The notes under the pieces were generated by a model. It saw only the letters and a program-made list of their open reading frames with translations. It ran no database searches and had not been told where the DNA came from. A stretch of DNA of 64,000 nucleotides from Chionis minor (lineage: Eukaryota > Chordata > Aves > Charadriiformes > Chionididae). Where the stretch lies: positions 251,839 through 315,838 of the forward strand of contig VZSF01006559.1 of NCBI GenBank assembly GCA_013398295.1, given 5' to 3'. Positions within the stretch are counted from its first letter, which is position 1. Every line of letters starts with the position of its first letter. The translations under genes and the position numbers were made by a program. This document shows positions 14,950-27,260 of this stretch, piece after piece.

Positions 14950-14953
14950 TACA

Positions 14954-14987
<34 letters not shown>

Positions 14988-14993
14988 CATACC
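14950..14993. repeat. TACA tetranucleotide microsatellite
   Basis: About ten tandem TACA/CATA units run almost uninterrupted, with one degenerate TATA step near 14982-14986. The repeat forces open frames that encode a repeating HTYI peptide in two frames. Those frames are artefacts of the repeat and should not be read as genes. The locus is likely to be length-polymorphic. Confidence 0.95.
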
Positions 14994-17900
14994 CGCAAGA
15001 TTCATTACACTCTCTAGTATAAATTCACTTTATAGCAACAAGCATCTGAAACACCTAAGAGCTCAGGAGTACATAAGAGAAAACCAAAGCCTTCCCTATT
15101 ATTTTAGTCAATCTACTGCTTTTAAACCCTTGAAAAGTTTCAATTACATTACCAATACATAGGGGGAAGATAGTGCGAAATAGAATTCAGTTATTCTAGG
15201 GGAATTTTTCCTTTGCTCTCAGCACAAATGAAAGGATAGCAAAACCCAGTGAAAATGGTCTCTTTATCTATAGAAGGTAATAATTAGGTTTTTTGTATCT
15301 TATCCTTCACAAGCATCACTTCTTCAAATTTAGGGCACCGCCAGGTAGTAAACAGCTATTTACAAAACCAGTTGACAGTACTTCCAGGTACTAAACTCTT
15401 GACTGGTCTTTGCAGCGCGGTTAAAGATAGGATGACTAGGAAATCCCATGATCTAACAGCATAAAGGTCAATAGCTGGGAGTGATACACAGTAGAAATAT
15501 GCCAGAGGCTGCAGCCAAATGGTCAACTCATTACAGAGCCGGGGCTGTAACCTTTCGGTTTCCTCTCCCCAGCAGCTCACAGAAAGCACAGCCTTTGTTT
15601 CCAGTCACTTCCTTGAAACCTCAGTGTCCCCCCTCTCCCCCGCTATGATATCACAGTAGCCAGGATACAGCTACTACTAGCAAAGTTACATGATTTACAG
15701 AAGTGGGGCAATTTTTGTTGTAGCGTAAACTATGCCCATCTGTAGTAATTCATTATCTCGATATTCAGTGCTAACACAGTTCTGAGTAGTCTCACCTACG
15801 GGCAGTAAGGAAACACCATAAACGCTGTACACATTTGCAGCTGAGTACTTATTTAAGAATACCGGTTCTATATGCACCATGTATTTTTTTACAATATATA
15901 AAGGCTGTCTTCGTAAAACTGTTTTGGGGTTTTTTTGTAAGATCTCAGAAAATTGCTTAACAGTGCATCCCTCTGCTCCCCTCAGGCAGTTCTATGTAAG
16001 TTTATATATTTTAAAGATCTAGCCAGAATGTATAATTGAAAGATCCATTAGCCCAGTACTGCAAATTTTTTTCAAGTAAACTCTTACCAAGAATCCACAT
16101 AACGAAGCATCTCCAGAGCAGGGTGCATATTCAGGCCATCAGTCTCTTACTGCAGATTTTCCTGTCAGTGGCTGCTGCAAAAGTAGCTGTGCTCTGTTAT
16201 TTGCAGGTTAATCAAGCTCCCAAGACATTGAGAACTGAGAATAACGTTTCAGGAGAGACATGTGAGCTGGAAATAATAAATGGTATAAAATAAAGGCAAA
16301 AGATTAACATTGCTATTCTTGGATTTTGAGATATAGCAGTTTCTTTTCATTTCCCAGCTATTTTCAGTATTGTATCAATTGGCTATTCCTGTCATGCTTT
16401 CATCTGGAGAGACTTTAGGAAACAGAAATTGCCCCAAGTGCTTCTGGACTTATCCAGTGCTTGAATCATATAAAGGAAAATTGAACAAGAGCTGACTAGT
16501 GCTAATACATTATTTTCCTACAGCGATTGCCAAGCTATTAATTATTTTGCATGAATTAATGAATGTTTACATGATCTAATTGCATGTTAGTTCCTTCTGT
16601 CTAAAAATTAATTTTAAGAAATATTTTCTTTATGTGGGAAGAAGAATCTTATTTATCAACAATTACAGAAATCTGAAATTCACATCCATTTTTACTCTGT
16701 TCTTGAGCAAGTGCCAAAACCTCACATCTTGATCCAATGCTGCAGTACCATTTTAATGATAAATCTACATTTCACATTGAACTTGGAATAGATTCTATGT
16801 CTTTTTCAAAGCTCTCACATTTTACTTTGGTAAAACAAAAACTAAAGTTTCACATATCAAGAACACCTCTACTAAGTTCTCGTTAGTTATTTAGATGTAG
16901 ATGAGTTAACTGCACAATTTGATTTCATAAAAGCAACTAACATAAAAAGAAGTACAAGCATTTTGTGAGGCTAACATTTTATGGATGATCAATACAAGCA
17001 GGAGAGTAAGGCTGGGTTTTCACTCAGTGTGTGTGGCAAAATTGTATGATCAACAGTCACTGACCAGTTAATGACATTTCAAAAAACAAAGAAGGAAGAG
17101 GATCCTTGGTTATTGTTTAATAATAGAAATAGTATCTCAAACTTGCACAGAACATCAGAGGCTTCCCAGCTGTTTTATGAAGCAAGACATCTGTGAACGT
17201 ATTAAACTGTCCAAAGAGAGTTCGCTCGTGCTCTGTCAGTACAGCAATACCCTTATACTCGTTCTGCGTATGCCCAAGTAAGAAGTGGAAATCCCACCTG
17301 AAGGGTTAGCTCAAAACAGAAAGAAAACTGCACTAAATGCTGATTTGAGGGTCAAGTAAATTACTTGATTGACTTGACAATTTTAAGAAAAATACCAACT
17401 GAAAGCCATCACCTGCCCTTTCCATACTGAATGAGGGAGATGGCACAGTCCCTGCCTGTGGACTGCCTGACTAAAATAGCGTCCAAAAGCTGTGTTAAAG
17501 CTCTCAGGAAGTAAGAAGCTGGGAAAGCCACAAAGACCAAGAAGCTACCAGCCAGTCTGTGTAAAATGCCCGTGTAAAGCATGGATTAATTCCAGTTTGC
17601 TGCTAGTTCCTGGCGGTGGGATCACAAAGGAGAAGGTTATCAAAATCATTTAAAATCTGTGAATGTGACTAGACTGCAACTGAAGCAGTGGGTCAGGCCT
17701 GGGGGAGGCAGCATGCCTCTGTGTGCTTTGAGGGAAGGTAACACCAGCAGCATCCCAAACATTTTTGGGACATCATTGCATGGCTTGGCTCCCTGAGAAG
17801 GATGCACAGAAGAAATACGAGTAGCGGAGCTGGCAATTAAATGTAGAAATATTATAAAAAGAAGAGGATAAGGCAGCAGCAAGGTGGCCTCAGGAGTGAT

Positions 17901-19899
17901 CGTTTTACGATCTAACAACCGTATGTCTACTTGTTTCTATTCACTCTGTCACCTATGCATGTGTAATGTAAAATAACAGACCTTTGGGCAGTTAAAATTT
18001 CTTCCCCTACTAACTTTGTACTAAGGGGTAACTCCCACTCTTCACTTGCTCACAGAACAGAAAAGCCAACATGCTCTCTCTTCCCGTAGCAGCTGGGGAT
18101 ACCATGAAGACAGGGATCACTGCTCAACCTGAGGAACAGCCTGACAGAAGGGGCTGAGAAGCAAGATCCTTCCTCTCATCCCCCCTGACATGAAAATATT
18201 AACACAGAGGTTCTTTGTAGATGCCAGAGCTAATTTGCTTCTCAGCCACTGGGCGTCTGGGTAAAAGAAAAAAAAACACCCAAACACAAAATTTGCTGTT
18301 GATATCAATTAACAACCGTCCAGCAGGAGCTAAGGATGAATGGGTACAGCAGGTACCTTCTCCAGATGTTGCCAAGAATGACTTTTGCACACTTACCAAG
18401 TAGCTGTGCTCAAACCCCTCAATACCATGACTTTATTCTGCCTCACCTTCCCGTTCATGTCCCCTTTCTCTTGTCTCATGTGTCCATATCCCTTTGTCTT
18501 CCAACAAAACCGCATCTCTGAACTTCATAAAATTACAAACAGAAGTGTTATGGTATCAATGTGACATCTCAAAATACGACTATTTTGTCTGTTTTATCCC
18601 CTCCGGCCCAAATCCTCTCTCTGCCTTTCTCTTCAACTGTAGGTTCTCCCAGACGGAAAGTCCCTATACCTTGTCTGTCACGAAGTAGTGTCATTCTCAG
18701 CTGAAATTCCCTGGCACCATTATAAATACCAATGTTAATACGATTGTTATACTGGACTTCACTGAGTGTAAGGGTGAATAAGAACATAACACCAATCAAC
18801 TCCTTTAATAAAAAAGTTTCTCATACTCTCTCCTTTTTGTCCTCCTGCTCATTATTTTAAAATATTCCATCAAAAATAGCCAATTAAGTTCTTTGTCTCC
18901 AAATACTGAAATATTGAGAGACGCAGCTTTCTGCAGGAATTTCGTTTCATCTTTTTCTATAGATCTTCATCCTAAGTTTTTGTCTGCCTTTAATGCAGAT
19001 ATAACTTACTTTCGCAGATGGAAGCTGCTGTGACGTGCATTTCCAAGCACTCGCCTGAGTCCTGGAGAATTCCCACACAGCTATGATCCACAATACTTCC
19101 TTACCAGTGACAGGCAGCAGAATAATAAAAATAAGAGATGCCATAGGAGAGTGACTGGCACTAGGGAAGGACCCAAGCTCTGCCTAAGGACTTCCAGCTT
19201 TCTGAGCTTGCAGGCAATGCACCTAGAAGGTGCCACTGTGAATTTATCAGTCGCATCACTGATTCATTGCCTCACATCTCCCATCAGAGGACCAAGACTC
19301 TGCCAGCGCGTTGCCAAGCAACCCTGTCTTGGACTAAACACAAAAATAGGTGCCACAAAGGCTTCGTGACTGACTGAAGCCCCTTTTCTTCACTGGCAAT
19401 CTTGCCTGCAGGTCTCCATTCCCTTCATGCAGGTCTCCATTGCCCCCAAAACTTTGCCGCTGCTGATGCCACAGCCTGAACGGGATGCGTGGGGACAGAC
19501 CGCGGGCTGCAGCGAGCTGCGCCTGACTGATGCAGTGGTATAAACAAAAGGTCTTTACCTAGCCATCCTCCTTTAGCAAGAATGCTGAACCCGGAGTATG
19601 GTTTTGATGCTGCTGCCATTCGCAAAGCGTACGACCAGCAAAAGATCATCACTAGACTTTTGGCTCACATGCTGCATCTAATAAGATCGTAATAAGATCC
19701 ATCATCTAAGAGTCACGGACTCAATCTCCGCCACACAGCAGCAATGCTAAATAGGTGTTTGTGTTCATTTGTTTATTTCCATCTGTCTTGATAAATACCA
19801 ATTCTTTTCCAATGCCAGTCCTGAAGCACCATTTTGAAAACAGCAGAAATGAAAATTAAAGTCTATATTTTGGAAGGCAGAGGTTAATAAAAGAATCGG
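14994..19899. other. Non-coding stretch, nothing assignable
   Basis: There are no recognisable genes, RNA genes or mobile elements. Open frames are under about 90 codons. A short direct repeat (GCAGGTCTCCATT, two copies about 20 bp apart) lies near 19410-19442. The part around 16500-16640 is rich in TAAT cores, though less so than the candidate elements annotated separately. Confidence 0.65.
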
Positions 19900-20400
19900 C
19901 TTTTGTGTCCCTATTTACTACTTAGGGCTCAGGTAATTCAATTTATTTTAGTGATGCTGCTCTTGGTAGTACTTTGTTTTTTAATGTTACTGACTCGTTG
20001 TCCATTTTTAACCGAAGTATTCACAAGAGTGTTTTGTTTAAAAATGCACAAAGGTATCTTATTAAATAATGTCACAAACATGAAGTTCATTATTATGCAA
20101 ATGCCATCCTCAGAACAGATTTGTTAATTGCAACTCATTTGCATAATTAATGAACTCTCAAATGAATAATGCCTTTGCAGATTTGTGCAGCATTGTTTTA
20201 AAATAAATTATAAAATACATGTCAAATGAAGAGTGCTTCTTAGATTCCCATAGCATTGTTTGAAAATTAATTACCAAACGCTTGTCAAATTAAAATGAGT
20301 TTATAGTTTTTACAATGTTATTTTAAAATTAATCACAAAATAAAATGTCACCATATTAAAGTAAATAACTTGTTCTTTTTTTTCAAAAAAGAAATACAGA
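19900..20400. promoter_or_regulatory. Candidate conserved non-coding element with paired octamers
   Basis: This AT-rich segment contains ATGCAAAT at 20095-20102 and its reverse complement ATTTGCAT at 20137-20144. These form an inverted pair of perfect POU-type octamers 42 bp apart, start to start. TAATTAATGA follows directly. The segment then continues into three diverged repeats of about 60 bp. The octamer is the established binding word for POU-domain factors. A regulatory role here is inference, since no gene is visible nearby. Confidence 0.25.
20191..20372 (+). repeat. Diverged triplicated repeat of about 60 bp
   Basis: Three successive units begin with CATTGTTTT, CATTGTTTG and CAATGTTAT at 20191, 20254 and 20313. 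Each continues with an AAAATTAATT-like stretch and a TGTCA core (TGTCAAAT in units 1 and 2, TGTCACC in unit 3). Spacing is 63 and then 59 bp. The units differ at many positions, so the triplication appears old. Function is unknown. Confidence 0.5.
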
Positions 20401-21066
20401 AAAATATGTTTAAACTTCAGTTACATTTTTTGTTATACTGATCCTGATTTTTAGTTGTTTTGTCATAGCATTATGATTTAACAAACTTGGTAGCTGTTTG
20501 TATGTTAATGCTTTAGTAAATTGAGATTAATTTAATTATATTGTGTTGAATCTCTAATAGCACTAATGATTAATGATAGTGCATGTAAAAATGTTGTGTG
20601 GGCAAGGTCATGATATGTTAGTAACAACAAAGCCTGGACTTCCAATGACTGTCGATTCATGCTTGCTCTTATAAAGGGTTATGTACCTGTAAAACTCATT
20701 GGGTTTCTGTGTTTTTTTTAAACAGCGCCGTGAGCCAGGACTCTTCATTCTTGTCATATAATTTGTATTTCCATTTTTCACAGAGAAAAGCATCCTAAAA
20801 GTTCAGGAAAGTCAAAATTTTCCTGCATTCATAACCACAAAGCCTAAATGAAGTCAGATAAGTCTCAGGAATTCAGCATTGCCGCTTGATGTACCTTAAC
20901 TGCCTGCTATTTTAAAATCCAGGTTATGGATGATCTTCCATTCTGAGACACAAAACCTTAAGCAAATTCTCATTCACTAGCTCTACAAGAAGAAAAACCT
21001 TTATGTCCTGGGTACTTGAGTATCTCTGTAAACAACAGAGGGTTCAAATACCATGTTAGATGCAGC

Positions 21067-21088
21067 AAAAAAAAAAAAAAAAAAAAAA
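21067..21088 (+). repeat. Poly-A run of 22
   Basis: Twenty-two consecutive A residues are visible. A retrocopy tail was considered, but the sequence just upstream has no open frame or element signature that I recognise. It is treated as a mononucleotide tract. Confidence 0.9.
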
Positions 21089-21379
21089 GCTAGGGAGGCA
21101 CTTTACCAGTTCTTTGAAGATTAGCCTTGCTAGATAAAGAGAGCTTCCAACTGTTTCACTCTGAGTTATATTAAGAGTCATCCCAAATAATCAATGTCAA
21201 TAGTCTTTTTTTAAGCATCCTGGAGGAAGAACAGTTCCTTTGTTCACTTCTACATTGTCCACAGTTCTTAAGAATGGTTCTATCCTGTAGACACTATCTT
21301 ATTTATGATTTTACTCAGTCCCAAACAATGTCTTAGCAATGCATACATAAATATGTATAAATATTTACATATGTGTCTC

Positions 21380-21403
21380 TGTGTGTGTGTGTGTTTGTGT
21401 GTG
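21380..21403. repeat. GT dinucleotide microsatellite
   Basis: There are about eleven GT units with one TTT interruption. The short open frames that cross it, with VCVCVCL-type and THKHTHTQ-type peptides, are products of the repeat. Confidence 0.9.
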
Positions 21404-21863
21404 CATAAAGAAGCATCATTTGAACTCAAGACAAAAGAATTATTAAGAGACATTTCATACACAAAAAAGAGAAAAAAAAATCCAGTTCCTGGAATTTACT
21501 CTGGGATACTTAAGTTTGTTGATGACTGTGGAGTGTTGGGAGAAAACATAAACATGCAAAATAGATTGACCTATTTCAAAGACTTCTTCAAACTGACATA
21601 GTCCTTGGGATATAGTAATAGGCTAAATAGAGATCAGGTATGTGATGTGATCAAAGGCAATCATCTTTTCTGCCTTTCCAAGGCAGCACCAGTACCTTTG
21701 GGATTCACACTTCTAAGAATCAATAGGGATTACCAATAAAATAGGACAAGCCTTCTCTTGGGTTGTGTTGGTATAGACTTGAGGTAGTGAGATTAGTTTT
21801 CATACTCTGTAAAACAGACTAAAAGAACACAAAGTACATAAGAGATTATAATAAATTATATCA

Positions 21864-22803
21864 AATCACAGACCCACAGAATGGCAGGAATTGAAAGGGA
21901 CCTTCGGAGATCATCTAGTCCAACCCCACTGCCAAAGCAGGTTCACCTAGAGCAGGTTGGACAGGAACACATCCAGGTGGGTTTTGAATATTTCCAGAGG
22001 AGGAGACTCCACCACCTCTCTGAGCAGCCTGTTCCAGTGCTCTGTCACTCTCAAAGTAAAGAAGTTCTTCCTCATGTTGAGATGGAATTTGCTGTGTTCC
22101 TTTTGGTGCCTGTTGCCCCTTGTCCTGTCCCTGGGCACCACTGAAAAGAGTCTGGCCCCATTCTCTTGACACCCACCCTTTAGATATTTATAAGCATTGA
22201 TGAGATTCCCTCTCAGTCTTCTCTTCTCCAGGCTAAACATACCCAGGTCCCTCAGCCTTTCCCCATAAGAGAGGTGCTCCATTCCCTTGATCATTTTCAC
22301 AGACCCCCATTGGACTCTCTCCAGTAGTTCCTTGTCTTTCTTGAAGTGGGGAGAGCCCAGATGTTACCTCACCAGGGCAGAGTAGAGGGGGAGGATGACC
22401 TCCCTGATGTGCTCACCATGTTCTTTTTAATGCACCCCAGGAGGCCATTGTCCTTCTTGGCCACAAGGGCACATTGCTGGCTCATGGTCAACTTTTCCAC
22501 CAGGACTCCCAGGTCCCTCTCTGCAGAGCTGCCTTCCAGCAGGTCAACCCCCAACCTGTACTGGTGCATGGGGTTATTCCTCCCTAGGTGCAGGACCCTA
22601 CACTTGCCCTTGCTGAACTTCATTAGGTTTCCCTCTGCCCAACTCTCCAGCCTGTCCAGGTCTCAATGTATGCCAGCACAGCCTTCTGGTATGTCAGCCA
22701 CTCCCCCCAGTTTTGTGTCATCAGCAAATTTGCTGAGGGTACACTCTGTCCCCTCATCCAGGTCATTGATGAATATGTTGAACAAGACTGGACCCAGTGA
22801 AGG
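21864..22803 (-). mobile_element. CR1 LINE, 5'-truncated copy on the minus strand
   Basis: Read on the minus strand, this block of about 0.94 kb begins inside the reverse transcriptase at a [21 protein letters not shown] sequence near 22800. It then passes through the FADDTKLG catalytic block and the distal [15 protein letters not shown] and [13 protein letters not shown] segments characteristic of CR1. It ends near 21864 in a CR1 3' tail: the plus strand shows the reverse complement of the GATCATCT-flanked AAGGTCCCTTTCAA signature. The terminal octamer repeats are decayed. CR1 elements move by target-primed reverse transcription and are usually 5'-truncated, and no obvious target-site duplication is seen. 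The upstream boundary at about 22803 is where CR1-like protein similarity stops. Confidence 0.93.
21950..22803 (-). pseudogene. CR1 reverse transcriptase fragment, inactive
   Basis: This is the C-terminal part of the CR1 ORF2 reverse transcriptase. The FADD catalytic box is intact, with its two Asp codons at about 22717-22722 on the minus strand. The frame is then interrupted by an in-frame stop, just after a GCAGIH-like peptide near 22664. The distal CRVLHLGR segment is in the same frame at 22369-22623. A later frame change puts the conserved [20 protein letters not shown] segment into a different frame at 21947-22300. The endonuclease domain and most of the polymerase (fingers and first catalytic Asp) are missing. 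The fragment cannot encode a working enzyme. Confidence 0.88.
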
Positions 22804-25800
22804 AGCATCTGGGTAGCGACATTTTTGAAAGACTGCAAAATGTACTGGAGAACACATGATAACCAAGTGGTGCAGTTACACCTGTACACATTTGGTCGTA
22901 CAGATGACAGGATGTTGTTCTGTGCCTTCGGATGACTGTGGATGCCACAGCAGTACTGCTACTAGGGCAGAACGATCTGTAAAACACAGCAAAGCTAGTG
23001 TTGCTGCAGAACATGCTTCTCCAGACATTTATCATGGCGGTGTGTTGCTTCTGGCCATGACCAATGGATAGTGATGAGAGTTGACACACCAGAACTCTGG
23101 AGTGATACAGGTTACATTCAGGAAATCATGGAGATCTTGAACCTAGGTGTCATTAAGTCAATTGCAGGTGTGAGAGCTCCTAATGGAGAAGACTACAGCC
23201 TCTGTCATTTTGAAGTTTCTTTCACTTGATTACTCAGGGGCTAACTAGTTGTGTATGAGTCATCCATCACCATGACTGTTGCCCTGAAGACTTAAAATGC
23301 TTAATGTGTTGTTGCGGTGTTGTGTCGCTGAGCTTACAAGAAGGTAGTTGTGTATTTGCATAAAGAGAGTCCGTGTAGAGAACACTGGTGAGATTAAATT
23401 CCTACTGCTTGCCCTTCAGACTATTCCCAGCACCTTAGCACCAGGAAGAAATATTTCCTCTGATGATACAAAGCTTGTTTGATGACTGTGGAAGACTGGT
23501 CTGCATTAAGCAATCTGGAAAGAGCCCTTGGTTTTTGAAACTTCACTGGCTTAAGCAAGGAAATGTTTCCTCTTCAGCGTGTCATGGATATTAGTGGACT
23601 CAGGATTAATTTATTAGAAGATGAGTTTACATTCTGCATCCTTTGTTTATAAAATCTCTGCTAGACAAAAGAAAGAAGCAATTTAACTTAACTTGACATC
23701 AGTGTCTTCTTTCTTCCTCCTTGCATCTGTGAAAAAGTTATAGAATTTCTGGAGCACAGGGTATAAAGTTTCTGGACATCCAGGCATCCAGAAGGACATA
23801 TTCTGCAAATTCTCCAAATGGTTGAGAAAACAAATGTTTAGGCTGTATGCTGGTGCTCGTCAAATTGTATTACTACTAATGTGTACTGCCAATAATGCTA
23901 TGTTGAAATATATGCTGTCCAGATCATAGGCAATGCCCTATGTAGATTAAAATGTAAGTTTCACAAGAAAACCAACTCTTTGGCAAAAATACCATGTATT
24001 GCGACAGAAGCATAAAGTAATAAAGATGAACATGATACACATTATATGTGCACAAATATGCTGATTAATCACAAAGCAGCTTGAAAAAATAATGAAGGGC
24101 TGTAACCTTAATTATTAGTTGGAGAAACTAGAGAATAAAATAGTTAAGGATCTTGCCTGGAATATTACAGAAGGTTAAAGAAATAAGGGAATCAATCTGA
24201 GTTTACTGTGCTTTCCTGTGATTCTACATCTTAACTACAATGAGAATAACTCTAAAGTTTCTTCTCAGCTGTAATTTTCTAAATTTACCATTTTTTCTAT
24301 GTGCATTATTATGAAAAGTAGACATTTTTATCTAATAATTATGTCACTGACTTTTCTGTTAGTGCATGTCTTGGTTTTACAATTTACATTAATACATATG
24401 AACTTTTAAAATACACAGTTACAGTAGAAAGAGTTTTGGCTGTTAATCGCTCTGACTTTAGCTTCAGTGCAATCAGTGGAATTGTGCTGATCTGTTAAGA
24501 ATGAGATCTGGCCCTGCTGTACTGGTGTTTTACAAACACTCTTATTACTCTTTCTTATCATCTTCTTTAATGAATGCCTGTTTTTCTTGCATTATTAAAA
24601 GCTTCTCCTCATCCAATAAAATTCAATGAGAATATCATTAACAAATTGGTGATTTATTTTCCCTGAAATCTGTATGAGTGAACGACCAGATTTTCGGCCA
24701 TTCGGCAGGATGGAGAGCAAGTCTGTGGAAAAGGCTTTGGGACCTGGGGGGCAGCAAGCTGAGCACGGGCCAGCTGTGTGTCCTGACAGCAAACATGGCC
24801 CATATCATGCCATCCAACCCACCTAACCTGGTGGGTAGTTTTCAGAATAGGTATTGAAAATCAAAGCTAGACCTGCAAAAGATTTAATTCTGATAACTTA
24901 TTCTTTTAACTTGCTTAGGAAAAGAATTGCAGGAGAGATGCTGGAAAAGAAATTACTTTGTTTTTGAAAATAAACAAAAAATACTCAAGCCTCTTGTTAA
25001 TAATAATCCAGGTACAGATTTCTCTAGGAGTTATACAGAAAGTGGAAAAGGATTTTTTAAATCCTATAAAAACTGTGGTGCACTAGTTATATAAGACAGT
25101 CCAATGCTCTCGGAAATAAAAAAAAAAATCACTGAATGAATTAAACTCTAATAGATCTGCCTTTAGAAAGTCACACATCCAATGTCAACTATAGAAGGAT
25201 TACAGAGGACTTATTCTGTAGTAATCTTCAGTTTATAATCACTTAGTTTCTTTTGGATTAGATCCAGTCCATTTCATTAACCTGTAGTAAGGTTTTTTCT
25301 TTCTTGCATTTTAATCCACTCTAGCCTGATTTACAAAGATTAACTTCAGATTGAAGTTCTTGAGATCCACATCCTCAAATTAGAATATTTGACTTGGAAA
25401 CACATATATCATAAAATATGTCTCAAATAATGGCCATTTTCTTTTATACTAATTAAAAATATACCAGTCTGAAAATGATCAACAAGTTTGTAGGGACACC
25501 ACCCTTCTCAGACATTCCAAAACCTACTGTTGAATCAAAAACAAGCACCAAATTTAAACATGCCTTTAGTAACCTTGAGGATAAAAATTATTCATTCTGA
25601 TCTAATTCATTAGAATAAGAATTAAGAAAGATACATGAGAAATAAAAGACAATTAGGATGAGAAGTGAAGAGCAAGCAGGACAGCTCCTGTTTAGTAATA
25701 ACGCCTGAAAGAGACCTTAGTTTGATTTCCTTACCATTCGGAACTTTGGGGGGAAAGTATATCATTTTGTAGTAAGACAATCTAATTCTGTTTTCAATTA

Positions 25801-26639
25801 TAATGGTGTAAATTCAGTTAAACATTACTGAATTGCAGTAGCCTGAAGCTGAGTACTTGAGAGTACCTGATCTCATGTATTTTAAATATTAAAATTATAC
25901 CTGAAAAGAGGAGGCAGATAGCTGTATTTTGAAAAAGTAAAAAGACTTCTGATACATGTTATAGTCGTATATAATTATTCCTACAGATGGTGACTATGAA
26001 TCAATCAATATACCGGTTCCAGATGTTATAATACATCTTCATTTGTGAAATAAGAAAATCAAAAGGTTAGGATGCTGTTGTATCAAGACACTGTGTATTC
26101 ATTATAACTGGGCTGTATATAATGTAACACTGATATTTCAGCTTTTTTATTTTGTTTTTAATGATGGATACTTCCTTCCAAAGTATTTCCATTTGACAGT
26201 AGTATTTGGATTTCCAAGTATTTTCATGCAAAATAATAAAGAAAACATAAGCCTTTAAGCCCTCTCCAAATATGATTGACATTTTTTCAATCCAATCTGC
26301 ATTTTTATTCTGAAAGTCCTGTACTAGAATTTAAATAGATTACCAGTTTGCTCAATGTGTTTTGTTAACTGAGATCACTAGAGTTACAAAAAATCTGAAC
26401 TCATGAACTGTCTTAGTCTGCACTGTTGCTACCAGCAATCATTTTAGGGTTCAGCAGCTATTTTTCTCTGAATCGCTCATAGTTTTGCCTAGAATGATGT
26501 GAAATACAGCAGGATCCCATTACGGAGCAATGTTTAAAGTCACATACATGAAAAATGAGAAAAGGAGTCGAAGCAGAAAAAGCCCTTGACATTTCTCATT
26601 TTAGACTTGTTTTTGGCTCTGCCCTTGTCTGTCTCCCAA
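22804..26639. other. Non-coding stretch flanking the minus-strand CR1
   Basis: Only short chance open frames occur. Just beyond the CR1 truncation point (22804-23230), the plus strand reads as a slightly more balanced, protein-like sequence. It is full of stops, and I could not match it to any family. The remainder is AT-rich and featureless. Confidence 0.6.
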
Positions 26640-27260
26640 GAGGATGCTCCCCTCTGTGTGGCCACGGCAACATCATGATCCACCCTCTAACGCTGGGGGT
26701 TGTTGTGGGTACCCCTCACTTGGTTCCCGCTGTCAAAGTCTTTCACAGCCAATGATCATCCTCTCGCTTTGGCGGGAGGTGTCAATAAAATGCCTGAGTC
26801 CTAGGAAGGCTGTAGAGAATCAGCTGACCTGTGCATTAATGGGGAATTTGTGGGTGCCCATCAGTCAGCTCTTTGCCCAGGGGGTGAACATCACACAATG
26901 GTCAAGGTCCCCTTCCCCTCTCCTCTCTGAAGCAGATGACAATAGCTTGAAACACAGTGGTCCTTTTTCTGTTTTCTCTGCTCAAGATATTCAACTTATT
27001 TTTCCTCCATCCTTCCATTATTTAGTGAATTTAGTAGACATACTGCCAACAGTTACCCGGGGCTGGGGGGTTCTGTCCCTATGGCGAATGACCCATCACG
27101 CACCGAGCTCTGTCACCCAGCCTCCCAGCAAATATTCGCTGAATCCAGCCACGGCACGTTCATCAACACCGTTAGGACGGCGTAGGTCACATTCTGACTG
27201 CTCTACCGCTACGATCCGCAGCAGGTTGAGGCAAGGGGCACAGGGATGTGCGTTAGCTTA
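26640..27260. other. Unassigned GC-rich block with a 207-codon open frame
   Basis: Against AT-rich flanks, this block of about 620 bp is GC-richer. Its right third (27057-27250) holds about 14 CpG sites in roughly 190 bp. The longest open frame of the window outside CR1 and the minisatellite lies here on the plus strand, at 26644-27267 (207 codons). Its translation is rich in Ser, Pro and Arg. It shows no domain, signal peptide or membrane segment that I recognise, and no conserved motif. It could be a chance frame in GC-rich DNA, an exon of an unannotated transcript, a CpG regulatory element, or the remnant of an unrecognised LTR element. I do not propose a function. Confidence 0.3.

Noticed and set aside
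14799..15162. Two open frames with a repeating HTYI peptide
   Set aside because: They are produced by the TACA microsatellite at 14950-14993 and have no other coding support.
21067..21088. Poly-A run as the tail of a processed pseudogene
   Set aside because: No gene-like body, polyadenylation context or target-site duplication could be seen upstream.
22804..23230. Protein-like plus-strand sequence next to the minus-strand CR1
   Set aside because: It has many stops in every frame and no recognisable motif, so a retro-pseudogene cannot be supported.
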